A DNA stretch of 64,000 nucleotides from Streptomyces sp. NBC_01750. GTDB taxonomy: Bacteria > Actinomycetota > Actinomycetes > Streptomycetales > Streptomycetaceae. Shown in pieces: positions 1 to 8,620 of the stretch (position 1 is its first letter; every line of letters begins with the position of its first letter). The notes under the pieces were generated by a model that saw only the letters and a program-made list of their open reading frames with translations, ran no database searches and was not told where the DNA came from. The stretch spans positions 6,450,001 to 6,514,000 of the forward strand of contig NZ_CP109137.1 of assembly GCF_035918095.1 (NCBI RefSeq), written 5' to 3'. The position numbers were made by a program, and so were the translations under genes.

Positions 1-1
1 G

Positions 2-346
2 GTGGCGGCCCTGGCCGAGCAGACGGCCGACGACAAGGGCTTGTGCTGGCCGCGCGAGATCGCCCCGGCGGACGTCCACGTGGTGGCGGCGGGCAAGGCA
101 CTCCAGACGGAGCTGGCGCTCGAGGTCGCGGAGAAGCTGGCCGCGGTGGGTCTGCGCGTACTGGTCGACGAGCGCCCCGGAGTCTCGCCGGGCGTGAAGT
201 TCACGGACGCGGAACTGATCGGCGTCCCGAAGATCCTGGTGGCGGGCCGTCGCTCGGCCGAGGGCGTGGTGGAACTGAAGGACCGCCGCACGGGCGAGCG
301 CGAAGAACTGACGGTGGCCGAGGCGATCACGCGCCTCAGTGCCTGA
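2..346 (+). CDS. proS: Prolyl-tRNA synthetase, C-terminal part (5' truncated by window edge)
   Basis: This is the last 114 residues of a class II prolyl-tRNA synthetase, which charges tRNA-Pro in the cytoplasm. The frame is open to the left edge, so the apparent GTG at position 2 is not the true start. The fragment is the HGTP-type anticodon-binding domain: an alternating alpha/beta pattern with [11 protein letters not shown], then [28 protein letters not shown] near residues 50-80, typical of the bacterial ProRS C-terminus, followed by the [11 protein letters not shown] strand. It ends at a TGA, followed by a long repeat-bearing spacer. The identity is secure from the domain; catalytic motifs lie outside the window. 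Confidence 0.9.
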   Translation: MAALAEQTADDKGLCWPREIAPADVHVVAAGKALQTELALEVAEKLAAVGLRVLVDERPGVSPGVKFTDAELIGVPKILVAGRRSAEGVVELKDRRTGEREELTVAEAITRLSA

Positions 347-364
347 CCCTGTGTGCGCGTCTTG

Positions 365-780
365 CGGCCCGAGGCCGGGCCTCGTGGGGTGGCCTGAGCG
401 TCCTCGGCGCGAGGCCGGGGGTCCTGGGGCGGTCTGAAGCCTCTGCGCCGCGAGGCCGGGGGCCTGGGGCCTGGGGTGGTTTGAGCCTCTGTGGCGCGAG
501 GCCGGGCGCGTGGAGGCGCGCCGGCCCCACACCGCGTGGCCGCGCGTTTCTTGGGCGAGGGTTTGGGCCCGACGCCGCGAGGCCGGTTTTCTTGGGTGGC
601 CTGAGCTCCCACGCTGCGAGGACCGTCCTGAGTCTCTACGCCGCGGAGCCGGCGTCCCCCGGAGTGTGGGGGCGTCAGCCGGTGCCGCGAAGTCGACCTC
701 CCTGGGGCCCTGCCCTCGTACGCCCCGAGGCCGGGTGTCCTGGGGTGGCCTGAGTCTCGGCGCCGCGGAGCTGGCGCCCC
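365..780. repeat. Degenerate GC-rich tandem repeats in the proS 3' spacer
   Basis: The 568 bases between proS and the next gene contain no gene I can support. Instead a motif recurs: GAGGCCGGG (or close variants), then a G-rich stretch, then a TGGGGTGGCCTGAG-like stretch. Copies of GAGGCCGG begin near 371, 411, 452, 498, 579 and 727, with weaker GGAGCCGGC/GGAGCTGGC copies near 645 and 768. The first spacings are about 40, 41 and 46 bases, so the unit is about 40-46 bp and has decayed to the right. The open frame across this stretch reflects base composition and has no ribosome-binding site or recognisable protein. The end of the spacer (about 810-900) is G- and C-run rich and may fold as a terminator. 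Confidence 0.6.
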
Positions 781-914
781 AGGGTGTGCGGGCGTCAGCA
801 CCCACCTGTCCCTCCCCCCCGGGGGCCTGGGGGCACCGCCCCCAGTTTCGGGAAGGGGCGGGTAGGGGAAAGCGCCCCGCAGGCGCCCCGCGCCCCGTCC
901 TCCGGAACCGTCGG

Positions 915-1808
915 CTACAGCCAGCCCGCGAACTCCAGCGCCAGTTCGCCCTCCCGGCGCCGCCCCGCCGCAATCGCCCGTGTGCCCGACTCCACCGCCC
1001 GGAACAGCGTCCAGCCGCGCAGACGTTCCCGGTCCACCTCCAGCGAGTCCGCGAGCTTGTTCACCCGCCGGCGGGCCGCAGACGCACCGGCTGATGCCGC
1101 GATCAGGTCCTCGACCCGGTCGCGGACCAGGCGCGCCAGGTCGTAGGCGCGTTCACCCACCAGCGGCTCCGGCCCGACCGCGAGCCATGGCGTGCGGTCG
1201 GCCGCGAGGACCTTGCCCTGGCGGAAGTTGCCGTGCAGCAGCAGGAGTTCGGGCGACAGGGCGGTCAGCTCGTCGCGCGCGGCAAGCGCCGCGGCGACCA
1301 GTGAAGTTGCCGCCGGATCCGCGAACGCGCGCACCGCCTCCGCCTGCCGCGCCGTCCGCTCCGCCACAGTCTCGAAGCCGTGGTCCGCCGGCGGTTCGAC
1401 CCACAGCCGCCGCACCGTCCCCGCCGCCTCCAGCAGTGCTTTCGCCTCCGGCAGCGACCGCAGGGACATCTCCGGATGCAGCCGCTCCAGCAGCAGCGCG
1501 TCCTCGGACGACGCGAGCAGCCGGACCGCGCCCCAGCCGTCCCAGCGCTCCAGCGCCGCCCGCTCCAGCGCCGGGGTGGTGAAGGACGGGGCGGCCTTCA
1601 GCGCGGCGGCCGTACCGTCGGGCTGTCGTACGAGGACGACCAGACTGCTCCTGCCGCCCGGCGCCATCACCCGCTCGACGTCCAGCTCCCACCGGTCCAC
1701 CGACTCCTGGACCGTCTTGGGCAGCTGCCCGAGCCAGTCCTCCGCGGCCGTGTCCCCGTAAGTCTCACCAAGTGCCTTGACGAGCCGCTGCGGTGGTTCG
1801 AAAGCCAT
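915..1808 (-). CDS. Aminoglycoside-phosphotransferase-fold protein, probable pseudokinase
   Basis: A 297-residue protein that aligns by eye to the APH(6)/streptomycin-kinase branch of the APH fold: an N-terminal nucleotide-binding lobe, then a choline-kinase-like C-lobe (LLLHG, VLAADRTPWLA, PLVGERAYDLARLVRDR). The start is the ATG at 1808, preceded by an AAGGGAA ribosome-binding site; a longer open frame upstream overlaps the next gene and is rejected. The Brenner motif is HGNFRQGK (192-199) where active enzymes have HGDxxxxN, so the catalytic Asp is Asn194 and the metal-binding Asn is Lys199. The usual IDP motif is VGP, with Gly212 for the metal-binding Asp. Phosphotransfer is therefore unlikely; it may bind a ligand or partner. 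It lies just downstream of two ferritin-like genes on the same strand and may be co-transcribed with them. Confidence 0.75.
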   Translation of the reverse strand: MAFEPPQRLVKALGETYGDTAAEDWLGQLPKTVQESVDRWELDVERVMAPGGRSSLVVLVRQPDGTAAALKAAPSFTTPALERAALERWDGWGAVRLLASSEDALLLERLHPEMSLRSLPEAKALLEAAGTVRRLWVEPPADHGFETVAERTARQAEAVRAFADPAATSLVAAALAARDELTALSPELLLLHGNFRQGKVLAADRTPWLAVGPEPLVGERAYDLARLVRDRVEDLIAASAGASAARRRVNKLADSLEVDRERLRGWTLFRAVESGTRAIAAGRRREGELALEFAGWL

Positions 1809-1831
1809 ACGTCCGTTGTTCCCTTTCCGCT

Positions 1832-2275
1832 TCAGCGCGCTCGACGCCCACTCCGCTCGGCGAGCCCTGGAAAGGCTACGCCGCTGCCGCGCCAGCGCAC
1901 CGCACGGACGGCCGCCTCGCTCAGTGCGCCCGCGGCCTCCCGGCGCAGCGGCCCTTCCGAGGCCCGTACGAGATCGGAATAGACGCCCGCGACCCGGTCC
2001 TCGAGCACCGCGGCGAGGCGCACCGCGGCAGCCGCGTCCGGCACAAGGAAGGGCAGCGCGTACGCCGGGGCTGCCGCGGCCGGCGCCCCGCCCAGGTCGC
2101 GCACGGTGCGCACCAGCGCGTCCCGCCGGGCCCGGTGCGCGGCGTACGCGGCCTTGGCCTCGGCCTCCCGGTCGTCGCCGATCCGGCCGCCGACGACCCC
2201 GTACCCGTACACCGCCGCATGCTCCGCGGCGAGCGCGGCCTGTACGGCCTTCAGCGTGTCCGGCGTGCTCATCAC
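1832..2275 (-). CDS. Ferritin-like (DUF4439-type) protein
   Basis: A small, Ala-rich, all-helical protein of 147 residues (146 if the second codon is the start). The pattern, with AALAAEHAAVYGYG near residues 13-26, a central HRARRDALVRTVRDLGG helix, APAYALPF, and a final VRWRG...FPGLAERS, is that of the actinobacterial ferritin-like DUF4439 domain. Whether it binds metal is unknown. GTG at 2275 overlaps the upstream stop by four bases (GTGA); ATG at 2272 overlaps by one (TGATG). Either implies translational coupling to the lipoprotein gene upstream. Its neighbour on the other side is the kinase-like pseudoenzyme. No signal peptide is visible, so it should be cytosolic and paired with a membrane-tethered paralogue. 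Confidence 0.7.
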   Translation of the reverse strand: MMSTPDTLKAVQAALAAEHAAVYGYGVVGGRIGDDREAEAKAAYAAHRARRDALVRTVRDLGGAPAAAAPAYALPFLVPDAAAAVRLAAVLEDRVAGVYSDLVRASEGPLRREAAGALSEAAVRAVRWRGSGVAFPGLAERSGRRAR

Positions 2276-2757
2276 GCGCCACCCTTCGTCAGCAGGTACG
2301 CATGCGCGGCGCCGGCCGCCGCGACCGAGGCGAGCAGCCGGGCCAGCTCGGGCTCCGCGTCGACAAGGGCGGCGGTGTGCGCGTCGGAGGTACGGCGCTC
2401 AGCAGTGGCCAGCGCCTTGACCGCGGCCTTGGCATCGGCCGGGACCGGCAGCGGTGGTGCCACCCGCGTCGTTCCGCCGAGCGCCGCCGCATGCTCGGCG
2501 ACCTCCGCCCGCAGAACGGTCAACTGGCCGGTCAGCGCCGGATGTTGCGTGATGACGGCGTCGTACTGGTCACGCAGCGCACCGCTCGTGGCGGCGAGCC
2601 TGCGCCTGAGTGCCGCCTCCGCGCGCGCCGGATCGCGAGCCGAACCCGCGGTACTTCGTCCCTTGGGTTCATCCGTCGAACAGCCCGTCAACAGTCCGGC
2701 CGCCGCCGCCCCCGTCACGATGAGCGCACGCCTCCGTGTTGTCCCCGTGCGCCCCAC
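2272..2757 (-). CDS. Probable lipoprotein with ferritin-like helical domain
   Basis: A 161-residue protein beginning with an Arg-rich n-region (TTRRRALIVTG) that fits a Tat-type signal, an Ala-rich hydrophobic core, and a lipobox LTGC with the acceptor Cys near residue 26. After cleavage it should be tethered to the outer face of the membrane. The remainder is helical (RRRLAATSGALRDQYDAVITQHPAL, then LRAEVAEHAAALGG), resembling the other half of the DUF4439 ferritin-like pair. It is the first gene of a tight leftward set and its stop overlaps the next start. It diverges from rimP, with about 155 bases between them. The biochemical role is not known to me. Confidence 0.65.
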   Translation of the reverse strand: MGRTGTTRRRALIVTGAAAAGLLTGCSTDEPKGRSTAGSARDPARAEAALRRRLAATSGALRDQYDAVITQHPALTGQLTVLRAEVAEHAAALGGTTRVAPPLPVPADAKAAVKALATAERRTSDAHTAALVDAEPELARLLASVAAAGAAHAYLLTKGGA

Positions 2758-2912
2758 GCGTCTCTCCCTCGGGCCTTGCTGTGATCATCGCCGCAGGCGA
2801 GCGTACCTGCGGGTCAGGCGCAGGTGGACGGCAACACCCCCCGGGACCGGATACCCTTTGATCTGACACGCGACGATCCCACAACAGCACACGCGGCCGA
2901 GGAGTCACCCGG

Positions 2913-3419
2913 ATGAGCACCACCCAGAGCGAGAGGCTGCGAGGGCTGCTGGAACCGCTCGTCAGCGCCGCGGAGCTGGATCTGGAAGAGATCGAGGTGT
3001 CCCGGGCGGGCAGGCGCCGCATGCTGAGGATCATCGTGGACTCCGACGAGGGCGTGGAGCTGGACGCCTGTGCCGAGCTGAGCCGCGCGGTCTCCGAGAA
3101 GCTGGACGAGACGGACGCGATGGGCGAGGGCGAGTACGTCCTCGAAGTGAGCTCGCCGGGCGCCGACCGCCCCCTGACCAAGCACCGCCACTACGTACGC
3201 GCCGTCGGCCGACTGGTGAAGTTCCAGTTGCACGACGCCGGAACGGCTGACGAGCTGGTGGCCCGCATCCTCACCGTGGACGACGAGGGACTCGACCTCG
3301 AAGTGCCGGGCGTGAAGGGGCGCAAGCCCACCGCCCGCCGTGTCACCTTCGCGGAAATCGCCAAGGCACGGGTGGAGATCGAGTTCAACCGCAAGGACAA
3401 GAAGGAAGAGGAGGCGTAG
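2913..3419 (+). CDS. rimP: Ribosome maturation factor RimP
   Basis: A 168-residue protein needed for 30S subunit maturation. The N-terminal alpha/beta domain ([25 protein letters not shown], then [31 protein letters not shown]) and the [14 protein letters not shown] motif near residues 73-86 are hallmarks of the family, followed by the SH3-like C-terminal domain. The ATG follows a GAGGAG-like site (AGGAGTCACCCGG). It is the first gene of the conserved rimP-nusA-ylxR-infB cluster and nusA starts two bases after its stop, so the pair is surely co-transcribed. The acidic/basic tail (KDKKEEEA) is common in streptomycete copies. Confidence 0.93.
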   Translation: MSTTQSERLRGLLEPLVSAAELDLEEIEVSRAGRRRMLRIIVDSDEGVELDACAELSRAVSEKLDETDAMGEGEYVLEVSSPGADRPLTKHRHYVRAVGRLVKFQLHDAGTADELVARILTVDDEGLDLEVPGVKGRKPTARRVTFAEIAKARVEIEFNRKDKKEEEA

Positions 3420-3421
3420 CC

Positions 3422-4456
3422 GTGGACATCGACGTAAAGCTCCTGAAGGGCTTGGCACAAGAGAAGGAGATCCCCTTCGACCTGCTGGTCGAGGCGATCG
3501 AGTCGGCCCTCCTCATCGCGTACCACCGCACCGAGGGCAGCCGCCGCCACGCGCGCGTCGTGCTCAGCCGGGACACCGGCCATGTGACGGTATGGGCGAA
3601 GGAAGACGCGGCAGACCTCGAAGAGGGGCAGGAGGCCAAGGAGTTCGACGACACTCCCTCCGACTTCGGCCGTATCGCCGCGACCACCGCCCGCCAGGTC
3701 ATTCAGCAGCGGCTGCGGGACGCGGAGAACGATGTCACCTTCGGTGAGTACGCCCGCCGTGAGGGTGATGTCGTCGCCGGTATGGTGCAGCAGGGCAAGG
3801 ACCCGAAGAACGTCCTGGTCAGGCTGGACGACAAGCTCGAGGCGATCCTGCCGGTGCAGGAGCAGGTACCGGGCGAGGAGTACACCCACGGTCTGCGGCT
3901 GCGTACGTACGTCGTCCGGGTCGCCAAGGGCGTGCGCGGCCCGTCCGTGACCCTGTCCCGCACCCACCCGAACCTCGTGAAGAAGCTCTTCGCGCTCGAG
4001 GTCCCGGAGATCGCGGACGGCTCGGTCGAGATCGCGGCGATCGCCCGCGAGGCCGGCCACCGCACCAAGATCGCCGTCCGCTCGACCCGCTCGGGCCTGA
4101 ACGCCAAGGGGGCGTGCATCGGCCCGATGGGTGCCCGTGTGCGCAATGTCATGGCCGAGCTGCTCGGCGAGAAGATCGACATCGTGGACTGGTCGGACGA
4201 CCCGGCCGAGATGGTGGCCAACGCCCTCTCACCGGCCCGCGTCAGCAAGGTCGAGGTTGTCGACCTGGGCGCGCGCTCCGCACGGGTGACCGTCCCCGAC
4301 TACCAGCTGTCGCTGGCGATCGGCAAGGAAGGGCAGAACGCCCGTCTGGCCGCCCGTCTCACCGGCTGGCGCATCGACATCCGCCCCGACACGGAGCAGA
4401 GCGACGACCAGGGTTCCGAGCGGGACTCCGACCGGGACTCCGCCCACCGGGACTGA
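3422..4456 (+). CDS. nusA: Transcription termination/antitermination factor NusA
   Basis: A 344-residue RNA polymerase-binding factor acting in pausing, termination and rRNA antitermination. It has the N-terminal polymerase-binding domain (about 1-105), an S1 domain (about 130-200, [12 protein letters not shown]...[14 protein letters not shown]), and two KH domains (about 225-325) with [24 protein letters not shown] and the [21 protein letters not shown] signature. It starts at GTG 3422, two bases after rimP. The length is typical for actinobacteria, which lack the C-terminal acidic repeats of E. coli NusA. The tail is rich in Asp, Ser and Arg (about 326-344) and probably disordered. Confidence 0.95.
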   Translation: MDIDVKLLKGLAQEKEIPFDLLVEAIESALLIAYHRTEGSRRHARVVLSRDTGHVTVWAKEDAADLEEGQEAKEFDDTPSDFGRIAATTARQVIQQRLRDAENDVTFGEYARREGDVVAGMVQQGKDPKNVLVRLDDKLEAILPVQEQVPGEEYTHGLRLRTYVVRVAKGVRGPSVTLSRTHPNLVKKLFALEVPEIADGSVEIAAIAREAGHRTKIAVRSTRSGLNAKGACIGPMGARVRNVMAELLGEKIDIVDWSDDPAEMVANALSPARVSKVEVVDLGARSARVTVPDYQLSLAIGKEGQNARLAARLTGWRIDIRPDTEQSDDQGSERDSDRDSAHRD

Positions 4457-4608
4457 GGAATGCCGTGTCCTGACGCGCGACACCCCCGGATCCCCGGGGC
4501 GGGCGGGATCCCGTCGCGCTGACGGCGGGATGCCACCTGGATCAAGACAACAACCGTTCGATTCTTGCCCCAAAGGGGTGAGGTCGCCACGGGGAGGTAG
4601 ACTTAAAC

Positions 4609-4887
4609 GTGTCTGGCCGGACGCATGCCTGCGTATGCCCTGAGAGAACCTGTGTGGGATGCCGGGAGCGAGCGGCCAAGAGCGATCTGCTGCGCATCGT
4701 GATGACCGGAGACGCTTGCGTCCCCGATGATCGCGGTACGCTGCCCGGCCGGGGTGCGTATGTACACCCCGCCTTGGTCTGTCTCGACCTGGCGGTCCGC
4801 CGCCGGGCGTTCCCCCGGGCCTTCAGGGTCAAGGGACCGCTCGATACCGGGGATGTACGCCGGTACGTCGAGCAGGCAGCACCGTAA
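4609..4887 (+). CDS. ylxR: YlxR/RnpM-family RNA-binding protein
   Basis: A 92-residue member of the DUF448/YlxR family, small basic RNA-binding proteins of the nusA-infB operon; the Bacillus member has been reported to bind RNase P RNA. The family signature [11 protein letters not shown] is at about residues 11-21, followed by LLRIV and GRGAYVHP. The GTG start at 4609 follows GGGGAGG with a rather long 11-base spacer. A TAGACT element (4598-4603) sits just before the start and could be an internal promoter -10. The 152 bases separating it from nusA contain two short GC-rich inverted repeats (about 4484-4530). Confidence 0.88.
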   Translation: MSGRTHACVCPERTCVGCRERAAKSDLLRIVMTGDACVPDDRGTLPGRGAYVHPALVCLDLAVRRRAFPRAFRVKGPLDTGDVRRYVEQAAP

Positions 4888-4954
4888 GAAGAAGTACGGC
4901 ACGGAACCCCGTGCGGTCAGGTACCTCGCGAGTTGGAAGTAGGTCGAGATTGCG

Positions 4955-4997
4955 ATGAGCACTCGATGAGTACGCGATGAGTACGCCCATGAAGTAG
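4955..4997 (+). CDS. Three overlapping micro-ORFs in the infB leader (MSTR, MSTR, MSTPMK)
   Basis: Read directly from the DNA, an 11-bp unit (CGATGAGTACG, first copy CGATGAGCACT) repeats at 4953-4963, 4964-4974 and 4975-4985. It creates three minimal reading frames: 4955-4969 (MSTR, stop TGA), 4966-4980 (MSTR, stop TGA) and 4977-4997 (MSTPMK, stop TAG). Each stop overlaps the next start as ATGA, the usual geometry of translational coupling. A weak purine-rich site (AGGTCGAGA) precedes the first ATG. The array lies 39 bases before infB and 67 bases after ylxR. Translation is not proven; the regular overlap is what suggests a leader-peptide role. Confidence 0.4.
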
Positions 4998-5001
4998 CGA
5001 C

Positions 5002-5022
5002 GGTCCGGCGGTAACCCGGACC
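5002..5022 (+). promoter_or_regulatory. Hairpin directly upstream of the infB ribosome-binding site
   Basis: A perfect 7-bp stem (GGTCCGG at 5002-5008, CCGGACC at 5016-5022) with a 7-base loop lies immediately 5' of the infB Shine-Dalgarno (AAAAGGAG, about 5024-5031) and five bases after the last micro-ORF stop. No T-run follows, so it is not an intrinsic terminator. Its position suits control of ribosome access to infB. Confidence 0.45.
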
Positions 5023-5035
5023 TAAAAGGAGCGAA

Positions 5036-8000
5036 GTGGCTAAGGTCCGGGTATACGAACTCGCCAAGGAGTTCGGCGTCGAGAGCAAGGTCGTCATGGC
5101 CAAGCTCCAAGAACTCGGTGAATTCGTCCGTTCGGCGTCCTCGACGATCGAGGCGCCGGTTGTACGCAAGTTGACTGACGCACTGCAGGGGCCCGGCGGC
5201 AACGCCGGCAAGTCCGCTGCCAAGCCCGGCGCGCCCCGCAAGGCCGCGCCTGCCAAGCCCGGCGCGCCCTCCCCGGCGTCGTCGGCCCGTCCCGCTGCTC
5301 CCAAGCCCGGCGTCCCGGCTCCCAAGCCGGCCGTGGCCGAGGCTCCTGTGAGCAGCACCCCCTCCGCGGCCCCGGCTTCTCCGGGCCCGCGTCCGGGTCC
5401 CAAGCCCGCACCGGCCAAGCCCGCTCCGGCGGCTCCGGTGCCCGCGGCCGAGTTCTCGGCCCCGGCTCCGGCCCAGCCCGCAGCGCCGCAGGCCCCCTCG
5501 CGTCCCGCGGGTGCCACTCCCGGCCCGCGTCCCGCCCGTCCGGCTCCGGCCGGCGGTCAGCGTGACGGCGGCCGTGACGGTGGCCGTGGTGGCGAGCGTC
5601 CGGCGCGTCCCGCCGGTCAGGGCGCCCCGCGCCCCGGCGGCAATCGTCCGGCGGGCCCCCGTCCGGGCAACAACCCCTTCACGTCCGGTGGCTCCACCGG
5701 TATGGCGCGTCCGCAGACGCCCCGTCCGGGTGGCGCTCCGCGTCCCGGTGGCCACGGCGGTGCCGCTCCCGGCGCCCCGCGTCCGCAGGGCGGTCCCGGC
5801 GGCGCTCCCCGTCCGCAGGGCCAGGGCGGCGCCCGTCCGAGCCCGGGCGGTATGCCCCGCCCGCAGGGCGGCGCTCCGCGTCCCGGCGGTGCCCCTGCCG
5901 GTAACCGTCCGAACCCCGGCATGATGCCGCAGCGTCCTGCTGCCGGTCCCCGTCCTGGTGGCGGTCCCGGTGGCGGCGGTCGCGGTCCCGGTGGCGGCGG
6001 TGGCGGTCGTCCCGCCGGTGCCGGTGCCGGTCGTCCCGGTGGCGGCGGCGGTTTCGCCGGTCGTCCCGGTGGCGGTGGCGGTGGCGGTCGTCCCGGTGGC
6101 GGCGGCGGTTTCGCCGGTCGTCCCGGTGGCGGTGGCCCCGGTGGCGGCGGCGGCTTCGGTGGCGGCGGTGGCCGTCCCGGCTTCGGCGGACGTCCGGGTG
6201 GTCCCGGCGGCCGTGGTGGCACGCAGGGCGCCTTCGGTCGTCCCGGCGGCCCGGCGCGTCGTGGCCGTAAGTCGAAGCGGCAGAGGCGCCAGGAGTACGA
6301 GGCCATGCAGGCCCCGTCGGTCGGCGGTGTGATGCTGCCTCGTGGCAACGGACAGTCCGTCCGTCTGTCGCGCGGTGCCTCGCTCACCGACTTCGCGGAG
6401 AAGATCAACGCCAACCCGGCGTCGCTCGTCGGCGTGATGATGAACCTCGGCGAGATGGTCACTGCCACGCAGTCCGTCTCCGACGAGACGCTGAAGATGC
6501 TCGCGGACGAGATGAACTTCGTCCTCGAGATCGTCAGCCCCGAGGAGGAGGACCGCGAGCTGCTCGAGTCCTTCGACATCGAGTTCGGCGAGGACGAGGG
6601 CGGCGAGGAGTTCCTCGTGTCCCGTCCGCCGGTCGTGACCGTCATGGGTCACGTCGACCACGGTAAGACCCGGCTTCTGGACGCGATCCGCAAGACGAAT
6701 GTGGTTGCGGGCGAGGCCGGCGGTATTACGCAGCACATCGGTGCGTACCAGGTCGGTACCGAGGTCAACGGTGAAGAGCGCAAGATCACCTTCATCGACA
6801 CCCCCGGTCACGAGGCGTTCACCGCCATGCGTGCCCGTGGTGCGAAGTCCACCGACATCGCGATCCTCGTGGTCGCGGCGAACGACGGTGTGATGCCGCA
6901 GACGATCGAGGCGCTGAACCACGCCAAGGCGGCCGGTGTGCCGATCGTGGTCGCGGTCAACAAGATCGACGTCGAAGGTGCCGACCCGGTCAAGGTGCGC
7001 GGTCAGCTCACCGAGTTCGGTCTGGTCGCCGAGGAGTACGGCGGCGACACGATGTTCGTCGACATCTCCGCCAAGCAGGGTCTGCACATCGACTCCCTGC
7101 TCGAGGCCGTGATTCTCACCGCGGACGCCTCGCTCGACCTGCGGGCCAACCCGGAGCAGGACGCGCAGGGTATTGCGATCGAGGCTCACCTCGACCGCGG
7201 CCGCGGTGCCGTCGCGACCGTCCTGGTCCAGCGAGGCACGCTGCGCGTCGGCGACACGATGGTCGCCGGTGACGCGTACGGCCGTGTCCGCGCGATGCTC
7301 GACGACAAGGGCGAGAACGTGGAAGAGGCGGGTCCGTCGACTCCGGTCCTCGTCCTCGGTCTCACCAATGTCCCGGGTGCCGGCGACAACTTCCTGGTTG
7401 TCGACGAGGACCGTACGGCCCGTCAGATCGCCGAGAAGCGTGCCGCTCGTGAGCGGAACGCCAACTTCGCCCGCAAGGGTGTCCGGTTCTCCCTGGAGAA
7501 CCTGGACGAGGCGCTCAAGGCCGGTCTGGTGCAGGAACTCAACCTCATCATCAAGGGCGACGCGTCCGGTTCGGTGGAGGCTCTCGAGTCCTCGCTGCTC
7601 CAGCTCGACGTCGGCGAAGAGGTCGACATCCGCGTGCTGCACCGCGGCGTGGGTGCGGTCACCGAGTCGGACGTCGACCTGGCGATGGGCTCCGACGCCA
7701 TCGTCATCGGCTTCAACGTCCGCGCTGCCGGGCGTGCCCAGCAGATGGCGGAGCGCGAAGGCGTCGACGTCCGGTACTACTCGGTGATCTACCAGGCCAT
7801 CGAGGAGATCGAGGCGGCCCTCAAGGGCATGCTCAAGCCGGAGTACGAAGAGGTCGAGCTCGGTACGGCGGAGATCCGCGAGATCTTCCGCTCGTCCAAG
7901 CTGGGCAACATCGCGGGTGTTCTCATCCGCTCCGGCGAGGTCAAGCGCAACACCAAGGCGCGCCTCATCCGCGACGGCAAGGTCATCGCGGAGGACCTCA

Positions 8001-8146
8001 ACATCCAGGGTCTGCGCCGCTTCAAGGACGACGTCACCGAGATTCGCGAAGGCTTCGAGGGCGGTATCAACCTCGGAAACTTCAACGACATCAAGATCGA
8101 CGACGTCATCGCGACGTACGAGATGCGCGAGAAGCCGCGCGGCTGA
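5036..8146 (+). CDS. infB: Translation initiation factor IF-2
   Basis: A 1036-residue GTPase that places fMet-tRNA in the ribosomal P site. It starts at GTG 5036 behind AAAAGGAG. Order: an IF2_N helical module (about 1-50, [27 protein letters not shown]), a very long Pro/Ala/Gly/Arg-rich linker (about 55-420), a second IF2_N-like module (about 440-500), then the G domain with P-loop GHVDHGKT (538-545), DTPGHEAF and NKID motifs, and the beta-barrel and C-terminal tRNA-binding domains. The linker's Gly-Arg-Pro repeats (FAGRPGGGG type) lie at about 5930-6200 at low codon complexity. The length is usual for streptomycetes. A wobble-containing terminator follows at 8176-8214, before ylxP. Confidence 0.97.
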   Translation: MAKVRVYELAKEFGVESKVVMAKLQELGEFVRSASSTIEAPVVRKLTDALQGPGGNAGKSAAKPGAPRKAAPAKPGAPSPASSARPAAPKPGVPAPKPAVAEAPVSSTPSAAPASPGPRPGPKPAPAKPAPAAPVPAAEFSAPAPAQPAAPQAPSRPAGATPGPRPARPAPAGGQRDGGRDGGRGGERPARPAGQGAPRPGGNRPAGPRPGNNPFTSGGSTGMARPQTPRPGGAPRPGGHGGAAPGAPRPQGGPGGAPRPQGQGGARPSPGGMPRPQGGAPRPGGAPAGNRPNPGMMPQRPAAGPRPGGGPGGGGRGPGGGGGGRPAGAGAGRPGGGGGFAGRPGGGGGGGRPGGGGGFAGRPGGGGPGGGGGFGGGGGRPGFGGRPGGPGGRGGTQGAFGRPGGPARRGRKSKRQRRQEYEAMQAPSVGGVMLPRGNGQSVRLSRGASLTDFAEKINANPASLVGVMMNLGEMVTATQSVSDETLKMLADEMNFVLEIVSPEEEDRELLESFDIEFGEDEGGEEFLVSRPPVVTVMGHVDHGKTRLLDAIRKTNVVAGEAGGITQHIGAYQVGTEVNGEERKITFIDTPGHEAFTAMRARGAKSTDIAILVVAANDGVMPQTIEALNHAKAAGVPIVVAVNKIDVEGADPVKVRGQLTEFGLVAEEYGGDTMFVDISAKQGLHIDSLLEAVILTADASLDLRANPEQDAQGIAIEAHLDRGRGAVATVLVQRGTLRVGDTMVAGDAYGRVRAMLDDKGENVEEAGPSTPVLVLGLTNVPGAGDNFLVVDEDRTARQIAEKRAARERNANFARKGVRFSLENLDEALKAGLVQELNLIIKGDASGSVEALESSLLQLDVGEEVDIRVLHRGVGAVTESDVDLAMGSDAIVIGFNVRAAGRAQQMAEREGVDVRYYSVIYQAIEEIEAALKGMLKPEYEEVELGTAEIREIFRSSKLGNIAGVLIRSGEVKRNTKARLIRDGKVIAEDLNIQGLRRFKDDVTEIREGFEGGINLGNFNDIKIDDVIATYEMREKPRG

Positions 8147-8175
8147 GGCAAGAGCTGACGCACGGCATCCGGTCC

Positions 8176-8214
8176 GGGGCCGGTCGGCGGAGAGTATTTC
8201 CGTCGATCGGCCCC
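8176..8214 (+). terminator. Probable terminator after infB
   Basis: A 15-bp stem (8176-8190 with 8200-8214) containing two G-U wobble pairs when read on the + strand, with a 9-base loop. It has no T-run, as is usual for high-GC actinobacterial terminators. Being only about 30 bases after infB, it may attenuate rather than end the operon. Confidence 0.6.
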
Positions 8215-8297
8215 GGCCGTTCCGTGTACGGTTCTTGTGTCCCTGCCAAGAGCGGGCAGGGCCCTCTAACCCGTACCGGCGGGACATCCGGACATAC

Positions 8298-8591
8298 ATG
8301 TATGTGGGGACGCTGTCCTTCGATCTGCTCCTCGGCGACGTACGTTCGTTGAAGGAGAAACGCTCCGTGATCCGCCCGATCGTGGCCGAGCTCCAGCGCA
8401 AATACGCGGTGAGCGCGGCGGAAGTGGGCGATCAGGATCTTCACCGCCGGGCCGAGATCGGCCTGGCCGCGGTGTCCGGGGACACGGGGCACCTCACAGA
8501 TGTACTCGACCGGTGCGAGCGCCTTGTCGCTGCCCGGCCGGAGCTGGAGCTGCTGTCGGTTCGACGCAGGCTCCACAGCGACGAAGACTGA
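8298..8591 (+). CDS. ylxP: YlxP-like DUF503 family protein
   Basis: A 97-residue member of the DUF503/YlxP family usually found between infB and rbfA; a role near ribosome maturation is inferred from position only. The family core is clear: YVGTLSFDLLLGDVRSLKEKRSVIRPIV at residues 2-29, then QRKYAVSAAEVGDQDLHRRAEIGLAAVSGD, with a C-terminal RRRLHSDED. The start is ATG 8298, chosen because the conserved domain begins at its second residue; longer open frames run back into infB. rbfA starts 29 bases downstream with its own AGGAGAAGGA site. Confidence 0.85.
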   Translation: MYVGTLSFDLLLGDVRSLKEKRSVIRPIVAELQRKYAVSAAEVGDQDLHRRAEIGLAAVSGDTGHLTDVLDRCERLVAARPELELLSVRRRLHSDED

Positions 8592-8620
8592 TTGAGTAAG
8601 GCAAAGAAGGAGAAGGACCA

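Noticed and set aside
365..780. CRISPR array downstream of proS
   Set aside because: Repeats are degenerate, of uneven spacing, and there are no cas genes.
43..1094. Long Arg/Pro/Gly-rich open frames over the proS spacer
   Set aside because: They follow the GC-rich repeat, lack ribosome-binding sites and resemble no protein family; they are due to composition.
1777..2866. Rightward open frames of 335-357 codons
   Set aside because: They lie opposite the ferritin-like genes, whose frames have good starts, overlaps and a signal peptide.
4829..8401. A 1190-codon open frame antisense to infB
   Set aside because: It is a shadow of the IF2 coding phase; the Thr/Ala/Gly-rich text comes from the reversed linker repeats.
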